Source of the DNA: Pseudonocardia hydrocarbonoxydans | GTDB taxonomy: Bacteria > Actinomycetota > Actinomycetes > Mycobacteriales > Pseudonocardiaceae | Direction: 5' to 3' | DNA: 64,000 nucleotides | Assembly: GCF_006539565.1 (NCBI RefSeq) | Contig: NZ_BJNG01000005.1 | Coordinates: forward strand, 1 to 64,000 | Shown here: piece by piece, positions 1 to 8,292 of the stretch | Layout: the number at the start of each line of letters is the position of its first letter | Position numbering within the stretch: position 1 is the first letter of the stretch | The notes under the pieces: generated by a model | What the model was told of the DNA's origin: nothing | The model's database searches: none | What the model saw: only the letters and a program-made list of their open reading frames with translations | Made by a program: the position numbers and the translations under genes

Positions 1-1
1 G

Positions 2-448
2 GGCGCCGAGCGGCTGCCGTTCGCCGACGCCTCGTTCGACGTCGCCTGCTCGGCGTTCGGCGGCGTCCCCTTCGTCGCCGAGCCCGAGCGCGTCATGCGG
101 GAGGTCGCCAGGGTCCTGCGGCCGGGCGGGCGCTGGGTCTTCGCCGTGAACCACCCGATGCGCTGGATGTTCTCCGACGACCCGGGCCCGGACGGCCTCA
201 CCGTCGTCCAGTCCTACTTCGACCGCACGCCCTACGTGGAGGTCGACGACGACGGCGCGGCCACCTACGTCGAGCACCACCGCACGATCGGCGACCGCGT
301 GCGCGACGTCGTCGCCGCCGGGCTCGTGCTCGACGACGTCGTGGAACCGGAGTGGCCGGAGGGCCGCGACCGGGTGTGGGGGCAGTGGAGCCCGCTGCGC
401 GGCGCGCTGTTCCCCGGCACCGCGATCTTCGTGTGCCACCGGCCGTGA
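2..448 (+). CDS. SAM-dependent methyltransferase (5' end outside window)
   Basis: This is the C-terminal part of a class I S-adenosylmethionine methyltransferase (Methyltransf_11 type); the reading frame is open to the left edge, so the start and the SAM-binding motif I lie outside. What is visible is the post-motif-II signature LPFADASFD, then REVARVLRPGGRWVF, the usual strand/helix near motif III. The remainder (about 100 residues) carries an RTIGDRVRDVV stretch and a WPEGRDRVWGQWSP end seen in actinobacterial small-molecule methyltransferases. The substrate cannot be told. It converges on the next gene, with a strong hairpin between them. Confidence 0.85.
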   Translation, partial: GAERLPFADASFDVACSAFGGVPFVAEPERVMREVARVLRPGGRWVFAVNHPMRWMFSDDPGPDGLTVVQSYFDRTPYVEVDDDGAATYVEHHRTIGDRVRDVVAAGLVLDDVVEPEWPEGRDRVWGQWSPLRGALFPGTAIFVCHRP

Positions 449-502
449 CGTCCGCCTGAGCCCCGGTCGACTCCGGGGACCCGGAGCATGATCGTCGGTT
501 CG

Positions 503-536
503 GCGCGTTTCCGGCGGCGATCCGCCGGAAACGCGC
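503..536. terminator. Bidirectional terminator hairpin between convergent genes
   Basis: A perfect 15-bp inverted repeat (503-517 with 522-536) closes a 4-nt loop, and is flanked by a second pair of arms GCATGATC (486-493) and GATCATGC (546-553), so a longer stem is possible. It sits between two convergent genes and has no T tract, as is common for actinobacterial terminators. Confidence 0.65.
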
Positions 537-612
537 CCATGTGGTGATCATGCCCGGCCCGGCCGTCGAGGCGGCCCCGTACCGACAGGGCTCCCGCCGG
601 CCGCCCGACGGA

Positions 613-1926
613 TCAGCCGGCCCGCTCCAGCACCGCGGCCGTCTCCGCCACCGCCACCTGCTCGGCGGCATGGGCGGCCGAGACCGCGGCACCGAGACCG
701 GCGAACAGCGCGGCGCGGTCGTCGGGCGGCAGCGGGGGCTCGCCGTCCATCCCCGCCCGCAGCTCCCAGAGCTCGGCCGCCGCGGCGGCGGCCGTGGCGC
801 GCCCGGCGTCGCCCTCGCCCAGCACCGCCTGCTCGACGGCCGCGGTCAGCTCCCGCAGCCGGGCGAACTCGGGGACGTCGACGGGCAGCGCCGCCTCGCC
901 GACCGCCACCCAGGCCGCGCCCGCGGCCCGCCACGCCCCGGCGGCGTCCGCGGTGGGGACCCCGAGGAGGGCGGTGGCGTCGTCGAGGCAGTCGGCGGTG
1001 AGGTCGCGCCGGTGCCCACCGGTCATCCCGACGGGCGACACTCCCTCCCAGACCGACGCCAGTGCCCCGGCCAGCCCGCGGCCGTCGGCGAACACCCGCG
1101 GCCAGCCCTTCGCCGCCGTCGCGTCGGTCACCAGCCGCGCCCACTTGCGCCAGGCCGGCAGGGCGAAGGAGGTGGACGTGCGGCGCAGCTGCGTCACGCC
1201 GTGGGTGAGCCCGGTGAGCAGCGCGGACCGCAGCGTCTCCGGCGCGAGGTCCCCGGTGGGCTCGGGCACGACGAGCAGGTTCTTGTACGACCCGACCCGG
1301 GCCCGGGCGGCGTCGAGCACCGTGACCGGGAGGGTCAACGGGGCGTGCGACCGGTCGTCGACGAGGTAGCGCTCCCCCGCCCGGCCGTGGACGACGACCA
1401 CGTGCCCGCCCATCCCGTCGAACGTCGGGGGCAGGTGCCGGTGCCCCAGGATCTGCCGGTCCGGCCAGACCAGCGCGGGCCGCCCCGCGTCGACGGCGGC
1501 GGCGAGGGCACGGGCGGCGCCGACCGCTCCGCCGGTGCGCTGCACGGTCGCCGCGACGCCGAGCCGGTCGAGCGCGGCGAGGGGGGCGCGGTCGGCGTAC
1601 TGCCAGTCGGCGGAGAACGCGAGCACGACGGGGCGGGAGTCGTCGTGGGCGAACTCCCACAGGATGTAGCCGGCCCCGGGCCCGCCCGCGATCCCGGACA
1701 TCAGTGCCTCGGACACCTCCGTGCCCGCGCACCGCACCCCGTGGTGGGCCAGGACGTGCGCGAGCGCGGCCGCGACCGGGTCGCGTCCGCCCGACAGCCG
1801 GTAGCCCGCGGCGGAGACCGGGGCCGGGGCGGTGCCCGCCACGTGCCGGCGGGCGGTGGTGTAGCTCTCCCCGGTGCGCGCCATCCGGGCACGGATGCGG
1901 GCCTTGAGCTGCTTCTGACTCGTCAT
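613..1926 (-). CDS. BtrH N-terminal / DUF4872 domain protein
   Basis: About 437 residues. The N-terminus (MTSQKQLKARIRARMARTGE) is a basic helical segment; then comes a region resembling the BtrH N-terminal, cysteine-peptidase-like fold (GGHVVVVHGRAGERYLVDDRS and GYILWEFAHDD), followed by a DUF4872-type helical C-terminal half (ALPAWRKWARLVTDATAAKGWP). BtrH in butirosin synthesis is an acyltransferase that moves an acyl group from a carrier protein to an amine; whether this one does so is unknown, and no biosynthetic cluster surrounds it. ATG at 1926 is preferred over an upstream start because GGAG lies 4 nt ahead of it and the MTSQKQLKAR N-terminus looks like a family start. Confidence 0.75.
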   Translation of the reverse strand: MTSQKQLKARIRARMARTGESYTTARRHVAGTAPAPVSAAGYRLSGGRDPVAAALAHVLAHHGVRCAGTEVSEALMSGIAGGPGAGYILWEFAHDDSRPVVLAFSADWQYADRAPLAALDRLGVAATVQRTGGAVGAARALAAAVDAGRPALVWPDRQILGHRHLPPTFDGMGGHVVVVHGRAGERYLVDDRSHAPLTLPVTVLDAARARVGSYKNLLVVPEPTGDLAPETLRSALLTGLTHGVTQLRRTSTSFALPAWRKWARLVTDATAAKGWPRVFADGRGLAGALASVWEGVSPVGMTGGHRRDLTADCLDDATALLGVPTADAAGAWRAAGAAWVAVGEAALPVDVPEFARLRELTAAVEQAVLGEGDAGRATAAAAAAELWELRAGMDGEPPLPPDDRAALFAGLGAAVSAAHAAEQVAVAETAAVLERAG

Positions 1927-2136
1927 GACGCTCCACGGCCATGTCGGCGGCGCCCGGCCCACGCCCCGCGCACCGCCCGGCCGGGGTCGCGGCGGTCAGC
2001 CAGGATCACGGGTGGGCGATCCACCGAGGCTCACGAGGTCCCCTGCGCCTCCGCGCGGCCGGGCCGCGTGGGTGGCCCGATCAGGAGGTCCGGCGTGGTG
2101 GTCGCCGTGTCGGGAGTCTGCCATAGGGTGCCGTCC

Positions 2137-2547
2137 GTGCCCATCGATCCCGCGGATCTCCCCGCGATGCAGACCACCGAACAGCTCGCCGACCGTATGG
2201 GCATCGAGTTCGTGACGCTCACCCTGGACGAGGTCGTCGGCCGCATGCCGGTCGCGGGCAACCGGCAGCCCTTCGGCCTGCTGCACGGCGGCGCGAGCGC
2301 GGTGCTGGCCGAGACGCTGGGCTCCACGCTGTCGGCACTGCACGCGCTGCCGGAGCGCTTCCCCGTCGGCCTGGAGCTGGCCTGCACCCACCACCGGTCC
2401 GCGACGAGCGGCTACGTCACCGGGGTGGCCCGCCCGATCCACGTGGGCCGCACGACCTCGACGAGCGAGATCGTGATCACCGACGAGCAGGGCCGGCGCA
2501 CCTGCACCGCGAAGCTGACCTGCCTGCACCGCGACACCCGGCCCTGA
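2137..2547 (+). CDS. PaaI-family hotdog thioesterase
   Basis: About 136 residues, the normal length for a single hotdog-fold thioesterase of the PaaI/YbdB/MenI group that hydrolyses acyl- or aroyl-CoA. The key signature PFGLLHGGASAVLAETLGS contains the HGG motif and the catalytic acidic residue on the following helix (AE). The C-terminal strands end in RTCTAKLTCLHR. The reading frame is open far upstream, but coding-like sequence begins near GTG 2137 (MPIDPADLP); ATG at 2167 is the alternative start. It stands alone, convergent with the liv operon and 12 nt from the livF stop. Confidence 0.85.
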   Translation: MPIDPADLPAMQTTEQLADRMGIEFVTLTLDEVVGRMPVAGNRQPFGLLHGGASAVLAETLGSTLSALHALPERFPVGLELACTHHRSATSGYVTGVARPIHVGRTTSTSEIVITDEQGRRTCTAKLTCLHRDTRP

Positions 2548-2559
2548 ACGGCGGTCGTC

Positions 2560-3282
2560 TCAGTTCGCGACCCCTTCACCCAGGTAGGCCTCCTGCACGC
2601 GCGGGTCGGCGAGCAGCTCGTGCCCGGTGCCCGAGAGCGTCGTGCGGCCCAGGTCGATGACGTAGGCGTGGTCCGACAGCGCCAGCGCCGCCAGCGCGTT
2701 CTGCTCCACCAGCAGCACGGTGGTGCCCTCGGACCGGAGCTCGCGCACCGTCGAGAAGATCTTCTGCGTCATGATCGGCGAAAGCCCCATCGACGGCTCG
2801 TCGAGCATGAGCAGCTTGGGCCGCGACATCAGCGCCCGCCCGATGGCGAGCATCTGCTGCTCGCCACCGGAGAACAGGCCCGCCTTGTTGCGGCGGCGCT
2901 CACCGAGCACCGGGAACAGGTCGTAGACGCGGTCGAGATCGGCGAGGATGCCGGGCTCGTCGGAGCGGGTGTAGGCGCCCAGGCGCAGGTTCTCCTCCAC
3001 CGTCATCCGCGCGAACAGCCGCCTGCCCTCGGGGCTGTGCGCCACACCGAGCCCGAGGATCTCGTGCGCGGGCAGGGCGTGGATCGGCTTCCCGTCGAGC
3101 AGGACGGTGCCGGCGACCGGCCGCAGCAGACCCGAGATCGTCCGCAGGGTCGTGGTCTTCCCGGCGCCGTTGCTCCCGATCAGGCTGACGATCTGGCCCC
3201 GCTCCACCGAGAACGTGACGCCCCGGACGGCCTGGATCGCGCCGTAGGCGACCGTCAGGTCGGTGACCTGGAGAAAACTCAC
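2560..3282 (-). CDS. livF: Branched-chain amino acid ABC transporter, ATP-binding protein LivF
   Basis: 240 residues, standard for LivF, the second ATPase of the high-affinity branched-chain amino acid importer. Walker A is GSNGAGKTTT, the signature is SGGEQQMLAIGRAL, Walker B is LLMLDEPS, and the H-loop lies in the region around LLVEQN. The GTG start at 3282 overlaps the livG stop by 4 nt (GTGA), and a purine-rich GGGGGAG lies just upstream, so it is translationally coupled as the last gene of livKHMGF. Apart from the typical LivF features, amide or urea substrates (Urt-like systems) cannot be excluded. Confidence 0.93.
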   Translation of the reverse strand: MSFLQVTDLTVAYGAIQAVRGVTFSVERGQIVSLIGSNGAGKTTTLRTISGLLRPVAGTVLLDGKPIHALPAHEILGLGVAHSPEGRRLFARMTVEENLRLGAYTRSDEPGILADLDRVYDLFPVLGERRRNKAGLFSGGEQQMLAIGRALMSRPKLLMLDEPSMGLSPIMTQKIFSTVRELRSEGTTVLLVEQNALAALALSDHAYVIDLGRTTLSGTGHELLADPRVQEAYLGEGVAN

Positions 3283-4085
3283 GGTGTCTGCTCCCCCGCA
3301 TGGATCTGCGCTTCGACTTCCTCCGGCGGCGCCCCGAGGTAGGCCTCCACGACGCGCGGGTCGCCCCGCACCTCGTCCGGCGTGCCCTCTACGAGCAGCT
3401 CGCCCTGCACCAGCACCAGCACCCGGTCGCACAGCGTGAAGATGAACTTGGTGTCGTGCTCGATGACCACGACCGAGACGCCCAGCTCGCGGATCGAGAG
3501 GATCAGCCGCCGGGTGGCCTCGGTCTCCTGCGCGTTCATGCCGGCCGTGGGCTCGTCGAGCAGCAGCACCGACGGGTCGGTGGCGAGCGCGCGGGCGATC
3601 TCGAGCCGGCGCTGGTCGCCGTAGGGCAGGTTGCGTGCGAGCTCGTCGGAGAACCTCGTCAGCCCGACGAACTCCAGCAGCTCGGCCGACCGGGTCAGCG
3701 CCTCGGCCTCGCTGCGCCGGAAGCCCGGCCCGTGCAGCAGCGAGGAGAACGGGCTCTGCTTCATCCGGCAGTGCCGACCGACCAGCACGTTCTCCTCGGC
3801 CGTCATCGACGGGAAGAGCCGGATGTTCTGGAACGTCCGGGCGACGCCCAGCTCGGTGACCTTCGCCGGGTCCTCCGGCAGCTGCTTGCCGCGCAGCGCG
3901 ACCTCACCCGCGGTGGGCGAGTACAGGCCGGTCAGGCAGTTGAACAGCGTGGTCTTGCCCGCGCCGTTCGGCCCGATCAGGCCGATGACCTCGCCCTCGG
4001 TGAGGCTGAAGGAGACGTCGTTCAGCGCCGTGAGCCCACCGAAGCGCATGGTGACGCCGGTGGCGTTCAGGATCGCGTCGGTCAC
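3279..4085 (-). CDS. livG: Branched-chain amino acid ABC transporter, ATP-binding protein LivG
   Basis: 268 residues. It contains Walker A GPNGAGKTTLFN, the Q-loop region VARTFQNIRLF typical of LivG, the degenerate signature PYGDQRRLEIARAL, Walker B LLLDEPTAGM and the H-loop VIEHD. The C-terminal tail (GTPDEVRGDPRVVEAYLG) is the usual LivG end. The GTG start at 4085 overlaps the livM stop by 4 nt. With LivF it forms the heterodimeric ATPase that energises the LivHM channel. Confidence 0.93.
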   Translation of the reverse strand: MTDAILNATGVTMRFGGLTALNDVSFSLTEGEVIGLIGPNGAGKTTLFNCLTGLYSPTAGEVALRGKQLPEDPAKVTELGVARTFQNIRLFPSMTAEENVLVGRHCRMKQSPFSSLLHGPGFRRSEAEALTRSAELLEFVGLTRFSDELARNLPYGDQRRLEIARALATDPSVLLLDEPTAGMNAQETEATRRLILSIRELGVSVVVIEHDTKFIFTLCDRVLVLVQGELLVEGTPDEVRGDPRVVEAYLGAPPEEVEAQIHAGEQTP

Positions 4086-5833
4086 GACTTCTCCCCCTTC
4101 GCCTCGGCGGCGACCTTCTCCTCGGCCGCCACGATCGCCGGGTCCGTCTCCGGGGCCAGCTCGGCACGGCGGTGCGCGTCGGGGACGATGCCCTGCGGAC
4201 GGAACCGCATGATGAGCACCAGCGCGATGCCGAACAGCAACAGCCGGTACTCGGAGAACTCGCGCAGCTTCTCCGGGAGCACGAACAGCACCGACGCCCC
4301 GAGCACCGCGCCGGGGATGGTGCCCATGCCGCCGAGGATGACCGCGGCGAGCAGCGTCACCGACTCCAGGAACCGGAAGCTCTCGTAGGACACCGTGCCG
4401 AGCTTGTGGGCGTAGAACGCCCCGGCCAGACCGGCGAGCATGGCCCCGATGAGGAACGCCAGGATCTTGATCGGGCCGGTGCGGATGCCCATGGCGCGCG
4501 CCGCGTCCTCGTCCTCGCGGATGGCGATCCACGCCCGGCCCAGCCGGGAGAACTTCAGGTTCGCGAACACCACCATGACCGCGGAGATGATCAGCACGAT
4601 CAGCACGTAGTAGAGGAAGCCCGGGGGCAGTTCCAGCGCGCCGATCTCGACGCCCTCGTTGAAGTCGGTGCCGAACAGCGACACCGGCGGGATGTTCGGG
4701 ATGGCGTTCGAGCCGCCGGTCAGCCCGCCGATGTTGTTCTGCGCGCTGCGGACGAAGATCTCGCCGAAGGCCAGCGTGACGATGGCCAGGTAGTCACCGC
4801 GCACGCGCAACGTCGGTGAGCCGACGATCGCCCCGAAGATCCCGGCGATGATCGCCGCGATGACCATGACCAGCGGGAACGGCAGGGTGATCCCGATCGT
4901 CGACGCCGCCGCCCCGGACAGGTTCGCCGCGACGAAGGCGCCGATGCCGAGGAACGCCACGTAGCCGAGGTCGAGCAGGCCCGCGAGCCCGACGACGATG
5001 TTCAGCCCGATCGCGGTGGCCGCGTACACGCCGATGGTGGCCGCGACCGTCATCCAGTACTCGGTGCCGGCCGAGGTCAGCGGCAGCAGCAGCGCCGCGG
5101 CCAGCAGCAGCGCGACGCTGTAGAGGCGGTGCCGCTCGGTGAGCGCGGTGACCCAGGCCAGCAGCCCGGACGCCGACAGGGCGGCGATCGCCGCGCCGAC
5201 GGCGGCGAGGAAGGACAGGAAGACCCCGCCCGCGTACCCGCTGCCGCCCTGCCCGCCGCTGGTCAGCACGGCCGCGACGAGCAGCAGCAGCACCACCACG
5301 ACGACGACCAGCAGGGCCCGTTCGACCCAGGGGTTGAGCCGCCAGTTCCACACCGGCTGCGGCTCGATCCCGCCGGCGTTCGCGCCGACGACGAGCAGCA
5401 CGCCGCCGATCAGGGCGACGATCGCGCCGAACGCGACCCCGTCGGCGACGGTGATCGCTCCCAGCCCGCCACCCTCGCCGACGATGTAGAGCCCGTTGAC
5501 GACGCTGATCGCGATGACGCCGACGCCCAGTGCCCGGATCATCCGGCCCTTGGCGGGTACCGCGGCCAGCGCGAGCACGATCGCGGCGATCCCGAACAGC
5601 AGTAGGTGCAGTCGGAACCCGGTGACCCCGTAGGGCACCGTGAAGAACTCCAGCGTGGACTGCTCGGGGTAGGGACCGTCGTTGAGGACGAACGTGGCCC
5701 ACGGCAGGTAGGTGCCGACGACGGTCAGCACGCCGCCCAGCACCCGCAGCGTTCTGGCGTGCGGGGCGAGCCCGGCGAGGCGACCGGTCGGCTCGGGAAC
5801 CGCGGCCGGTCTCGGCTTCTCGATGGTCGTCAT
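4082..5833 (-). CDS. livM: Branched-chain amino acid ABC transporter permease LivM with extended N-terminus
   Basis: 583 residues, far longer than a typical LivM (about 320-420). The last 340 residues are a normal LivM permease, with NIVVGLAGLLDLGYVAFLGIGAF early and the coupling segment GRAWIAIREDEDAARAMGI late. The first 240 residues are extra: a proline-rich cytosolic start (MTTIEKPRPAAVPEPTGRL) and several hydrophobic segments, including a run of valines and leucines near residue 190. The frame stays open further upstream inside livH, but ATG 5833 overlaps the livH stop as ATGA, which fixes the start. Confidence 0.9.
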   Translation of the reverse strand: MTTIEKPRPAAVPEPTGRLAGLAPHARTLRVLGGVLTVVGTYLPWATFVLNDGPYPEQSTLEFFTVPYGVTGFRLHLLLFGIAAIVLALAAVPAKGRMIRALGVGVIAISVVNGLYIVGEGGGLGAITVADGVAFGAIVALIGGVLLVVGANAGGIEPQPVWNWRLNPWVERALLVVVVVVLLLLVAAVLTSGGQGGSGYAGGVFLSFLAAVGAAIAALSASGLLAWVTALTERHRLYSVALLLAAALLLPLTSAGTEYWMTVAATIGVYAATAIGLNIVVGLAGLLDLGYVAFLGIGAFVAANLSGAAASTIGITLPFPLVMVIAAIIAGIFGAIVGSPTLRVRGDYLAIVTLAFGEIFVRSAQNNIGGLTGGSNAIPNIPPVSLFGTDFNEGVEIGALELPPGFLYYVLIVLIISAVMVVFANLKFSRLGRAWIAIREDEDAARAMGIRTGPIKILAFLIGAMLAGLAGAFYAHKLGTVSYESFRFLESVTLLAAVILGGMGTIPGAVLGASVLFVLPEKLREFSEYRLLLFGIALVLIMRFRPQGIVPDAHRRAELAPETDPAIVAAEEKVAAEAKGEKS

Positions 5834-6762
5834 GCCCGCACCCGCTCCGTCTCTCCGAAGAAGCCCTGCGGCCGGAAGACCAGCACGGCGATCAGGACCA
5901 CGAAGATCCAGACGTAGTCGTAGGGGGTGCCGCCGGGCAGGTACTGCCCGCCGAGCGTCTTGACCAGGCCGATCACCAGACCACCCGCGACCGCGCCCTT
6001 GATGTTGCCGATGCCACCCAGCACCGCCGCGGTGAACGCGAACAGGCCGTTCTGCAGACCGATGTTGATGTTGATGAGGCCCAGGTCGGCGCCGTAGAGG
6101 ATGCCGGCGACGCCGGCCAGCGCCGCGCCGAGGACGAAGGTCAGCACGATGACGCGGTCCGGGTTGATGCCCATCAGACGGGCGACGTCGCGGTCCTGCG
6201 AGGTGGCCCGCATGGCCCGGCCCATTCGCGAGTTGTTGACGAAGGTGTTGAGCGCGAACGCGAGCAACAGCGACACCACGATGATCAGCATCCCGGTGTA
6301 GCGGATCGGCACGATGCCGTCGCCGATCGGGATGGCCAGCGTGCCCTCGACGAACACCTTGGGGAACGGCACGGCCGCGGTCGCGTTCGGGTAGAACACC
6401 CGCACGGCCTCCTGCAGTGCCACCGAGACGCCGAGTGCGGTGATGAGCGGGGCCAGCCGGGGGGCGTTGCGCAGCGGACGGTAGGCGAAGCGCTCCATCA
6501 GCACCGCCACCACGACGGCGATGGCGGCGCCGGCGATCAGCAGCAGCGGCAGCGCGAACCACCACTGGTTCTGGATCGCGGTGGGCAGCAGGTAGGTGAA
6601 CATGGCCAGGCCCCCGTAGGAGCCCACCATGAAGATCTCTCCGTGGGCGAAGTTGATCAGCTGGATGATCCCGTAGACCATCGTGTAGCCCAGGGCGATC
6701 AGACCGATCAACGATCCCAGGATCAGGCCGTTGACGACCTGGGACAGGAACGTGGACAGCAA
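5830..6762 (-). CDS. livH: Branched-chain amino acid ABC transporter permease LivH
   Basis: 310 residues, typical for LivH. Eight or so membrane spans are apparent, with the family signature GYTMVYGIIQLINFAHGE near the N-terminus and GRAMRATSQDRDVARLMGI, the cytoplasmic coupling loop that docks on the ATPases. The C-terminal FRPQGFFGE is conserved in the family. The start codon is TTG at 6762, supported by a good AGGAGGG ribosome site 7 nt upstream. It follows livK after 108 nt that contain two hairpins, suggesting that permease genes are transcribed at a lower level than livK. Confidence 0.92.
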   Translation of the reverse strand: MLSTFLSQVVNGLILGSLIGLIALGYTMVYGIIQLINFAHGEIFMVGSYGGLAMFTYLLPTAIQNQWWFALPLLLIAGAAIAVVVAVLMERFAYRPLRNAPRLAPLITALGVSVALQEAVRVFYPNATAAVPFPKVFVEGTLAIPIGDGIVPIRYTGMLIIVVSLLLAFALNTFVNNSRMGRAMRATSQDRDVARLMGINPDRVIVLTFVLGAALAGVAGILYGADLGLININIGLQNGLFAFTAAVLGGIGNIKGAVAGGLVIGLVKTLGGQYLPGGTPYDYVWIFVVLIAVLVFRPQGFFGETERVRA

Positions 6763-6782
6763 GAGGGGTCCCTCCTACGCCG

Positions 6783-6815
6783 CGATGGGGGTGGGCTCTT
6801 GGCCCACCCCCATCG
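6783..6815 (-). terminator. Partial terminator / attenuator between livK and livH (hairpin 1)
   Basis: Perfect 14-bp inverted repeat (6783-6796 with 6802-6815) with a 5-nt loop. It lies downstream of livK and just ahead of the livH ribosome site. Because livH has no obvious promoter of its own, it probably acts as a partial terminator or a 3' stabiliser that keeps livK mRNA more abundant than the permease and ATPase genes. Confidence 0.6.
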
Positions 6816-6830
6816 CCCGGCTCAGACGCA

Positions 6831-6850
6831 TCGGCCCCGGTCGGGGCCGA
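6831..6850 (-). terminator. Second hairpin downstream of livK
   Basis: An 8-bp GC-rich inverted repeat (6831-6838 with 6843-6850) with a 4-nt loop, about 20 nt after the livK stop and just before the longer hairpin. The two together look like a tandem processing or attenuation element. Confidence 0.45.
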
Positions 6851-6870
6851 GTTTCAACTCGACTGAACGA

Positions 6871-8100
6871 TCAACCCGCCTCGTAGGTACCGGTCTCCAG
6901 CGGGACGAAGGCGTCGCCCTCGACGGTGTAGACCGTCAGGAGCTTGTTGGTCGTGTCACCGAACTCGTCGAAGGTGACCGGGCCGGCCGCCCCCTCGTAG
7001 TCGGTGGCCTGGACCGCCTCGACGACGGCCGCGCGGGTGTCCTCGGACCAGTCGCCCCCGTTGAGCGCGGTGACCAGCGAGTTGATGATGATGTTGGTGG
7101 CGTCGTAGGTGAGGGCGCCGTAGGTCTCGTAGTCCTCGACGTAGTTCGCCGCCTCGTAGTCGGAGATGAACTGCTGCGCGCTCTCCAGGTCCTCGGCCGG
7201 GGCGCCGACGCTGGTGCCCAGGTCACCGGGCCGACCACCGAGCGGGACGTACTCGGCGTTGATCAGGGCGTCGCCGCCCATGACCGGGATGTTCAGGCCG
7301 CCGGCGGCGATCTGCGCCGACAGCGGGCCCGCCGCCGGGTACTCGCCGCCGTAGTAGACCGCGTCCGGGTTGACTGCGCGGATGTTGGTGACGACTCCGG
7401 AGAAGTCGGTGTCGTTCTCGCCGACCTTCTCGCGCGCGACGATGGTGGCGCCCAGGCGCTCGGCCTCGGCCGCGAACGCGGCCGCGAGCCCCGCGCCGTA
7501 GGTCTTGCCGTCGTCGATCACCGCGATGGCCCGCTTGCCGGCGGTGTTGACGAGGTACTGGGCGCCGAACGGGCCCTGCACGGCGTCGGTGGTGGCCACG
7601 CGGAAGTAGTTGTCGAAGGGCCGCTCGGGCGCGGTCTCGTAGGCCTCGCCCTGGGTCAGCGTCGGGTTGGTGTTGGCCGGCGAGATCTGGACGATGCCGC
7701 GCTGCTGCAGGATCGGCTGGACCGTCTGGGCGGTGGAGGAGTTCAGCGTGCCGACGACGCCGACGACGTTGGCGTCCGACGCGAGGCGCGTGGCCGCGTT
7801 GGCCGCGATGGGCGGCAGGGACTGGTCGTCCTCGGCCTGCAGCCGCAGCGCGTAGCCGGGGACGGTGCAGTTCTGGTTGGCCTGGTCGATCGCCAGGTCG
7901 GCCGAGTTCTGCATGCCGAGCCCGAGGGCCGACAGGTTGCCGGACAGGGGTGCGACGAGCCCGACGACCAGGGTGCCCTTGCTGGTGTCGCAAGCGCCGG
8001 CGGCGGCCCCGCCACCCTCTTCCCGGTTGGTGCCGCACGCCGAGAGCGCGAGCGCCCCGGCGAGGATCGCGGCGGTGACGACAGCGCGCCTCCGGCTCAT
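6871..8100 (-). CDS. livK: Branched-chain amino acid ABC transporter substrate-binding lipoprotein (LivK type)
   Basis: 409 residues. A lipoprotein signal peptide (basic start, hydrophobic core, lipobox LSAC with Cys at about residue 22) anchors it outside the membrane. The mature part is a Peripla_BP_6 fold: GTLVVGLVAPLSGNLSALG at the first strand, VVGVVGTLNSSTAQTVQPIL and ISPANTNPTLT around the ligand pocket, and AIAVIDDGKTYGAGLA at the hinge. It is first in the operon, behind a GGAAGG ribosome site. The ligand is inferred from family and operon only; other amino acids or small amides are possible. Confidence 0.93.
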   Translation of the reverse strand: MSRRRAVVTAAILAGALALSACGTNREEGGGAAAGACDTSKGTLVVGLVAPLSGNLSALGLGMQNSADLAIDQANQNCTVPGYALRLQAEDDQSLPPIAANAATRLASDANVVGVVGTLNSSTAQTVQPILQQRGIVQISPANTNPTLTQGEAYETAPERPFDNYFRVATTDAVQGPFGAQYLVNTAGKRAIAVIDDGKTYGAGLAAAFAAEAERLGATIVAREKVGENDTDFSGVVTNIRAVNPDAVYYGGEYPAAGPLSAQIAAGGLNIPVMGGDALINAEYVPLGGRPGDLGTSVGAPAEDLESAQQFISDYEAANYVEDYETYGALTYDATNIIINSLVTALNGGDWSEDTRAAVVEAVQATDYEGAAGPVTFDEFGDTTNKLLTVYTVEGDAFVPLETGTYEAG

Positions 8101-8292
8101 ACTGATGTCCTTCCGTACTGCAGCGTCTTCGTGGTGCGGCGCCCGATCGCCGCGATGCTCCCACCTGTTGAGAGCCCCGGGGACGTTAGACGTGCGGCCG
8201 TCTCCACGTCACCATCCCGAAGCCGTCCTTTACCGGACCGCAACTCGGACACAGCGCACGGTGACCGCCCGTGTCGCCGTGCGTGAGCAAGA

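Noticed and set aside
541-2136. Long open frame on the plus strand running into the thioesterase gene
   Set aside because: It is antisense to the BtrH-like gene and has proline/arginine/glycine-rich, non-family sequence; a high-GC shadow.
6643-8286. 547-codon frame opposite livK
   Set aside because: Antisense to a well-recognised lipoprotein; no domain, composition typical of GC-rich shadow frames.
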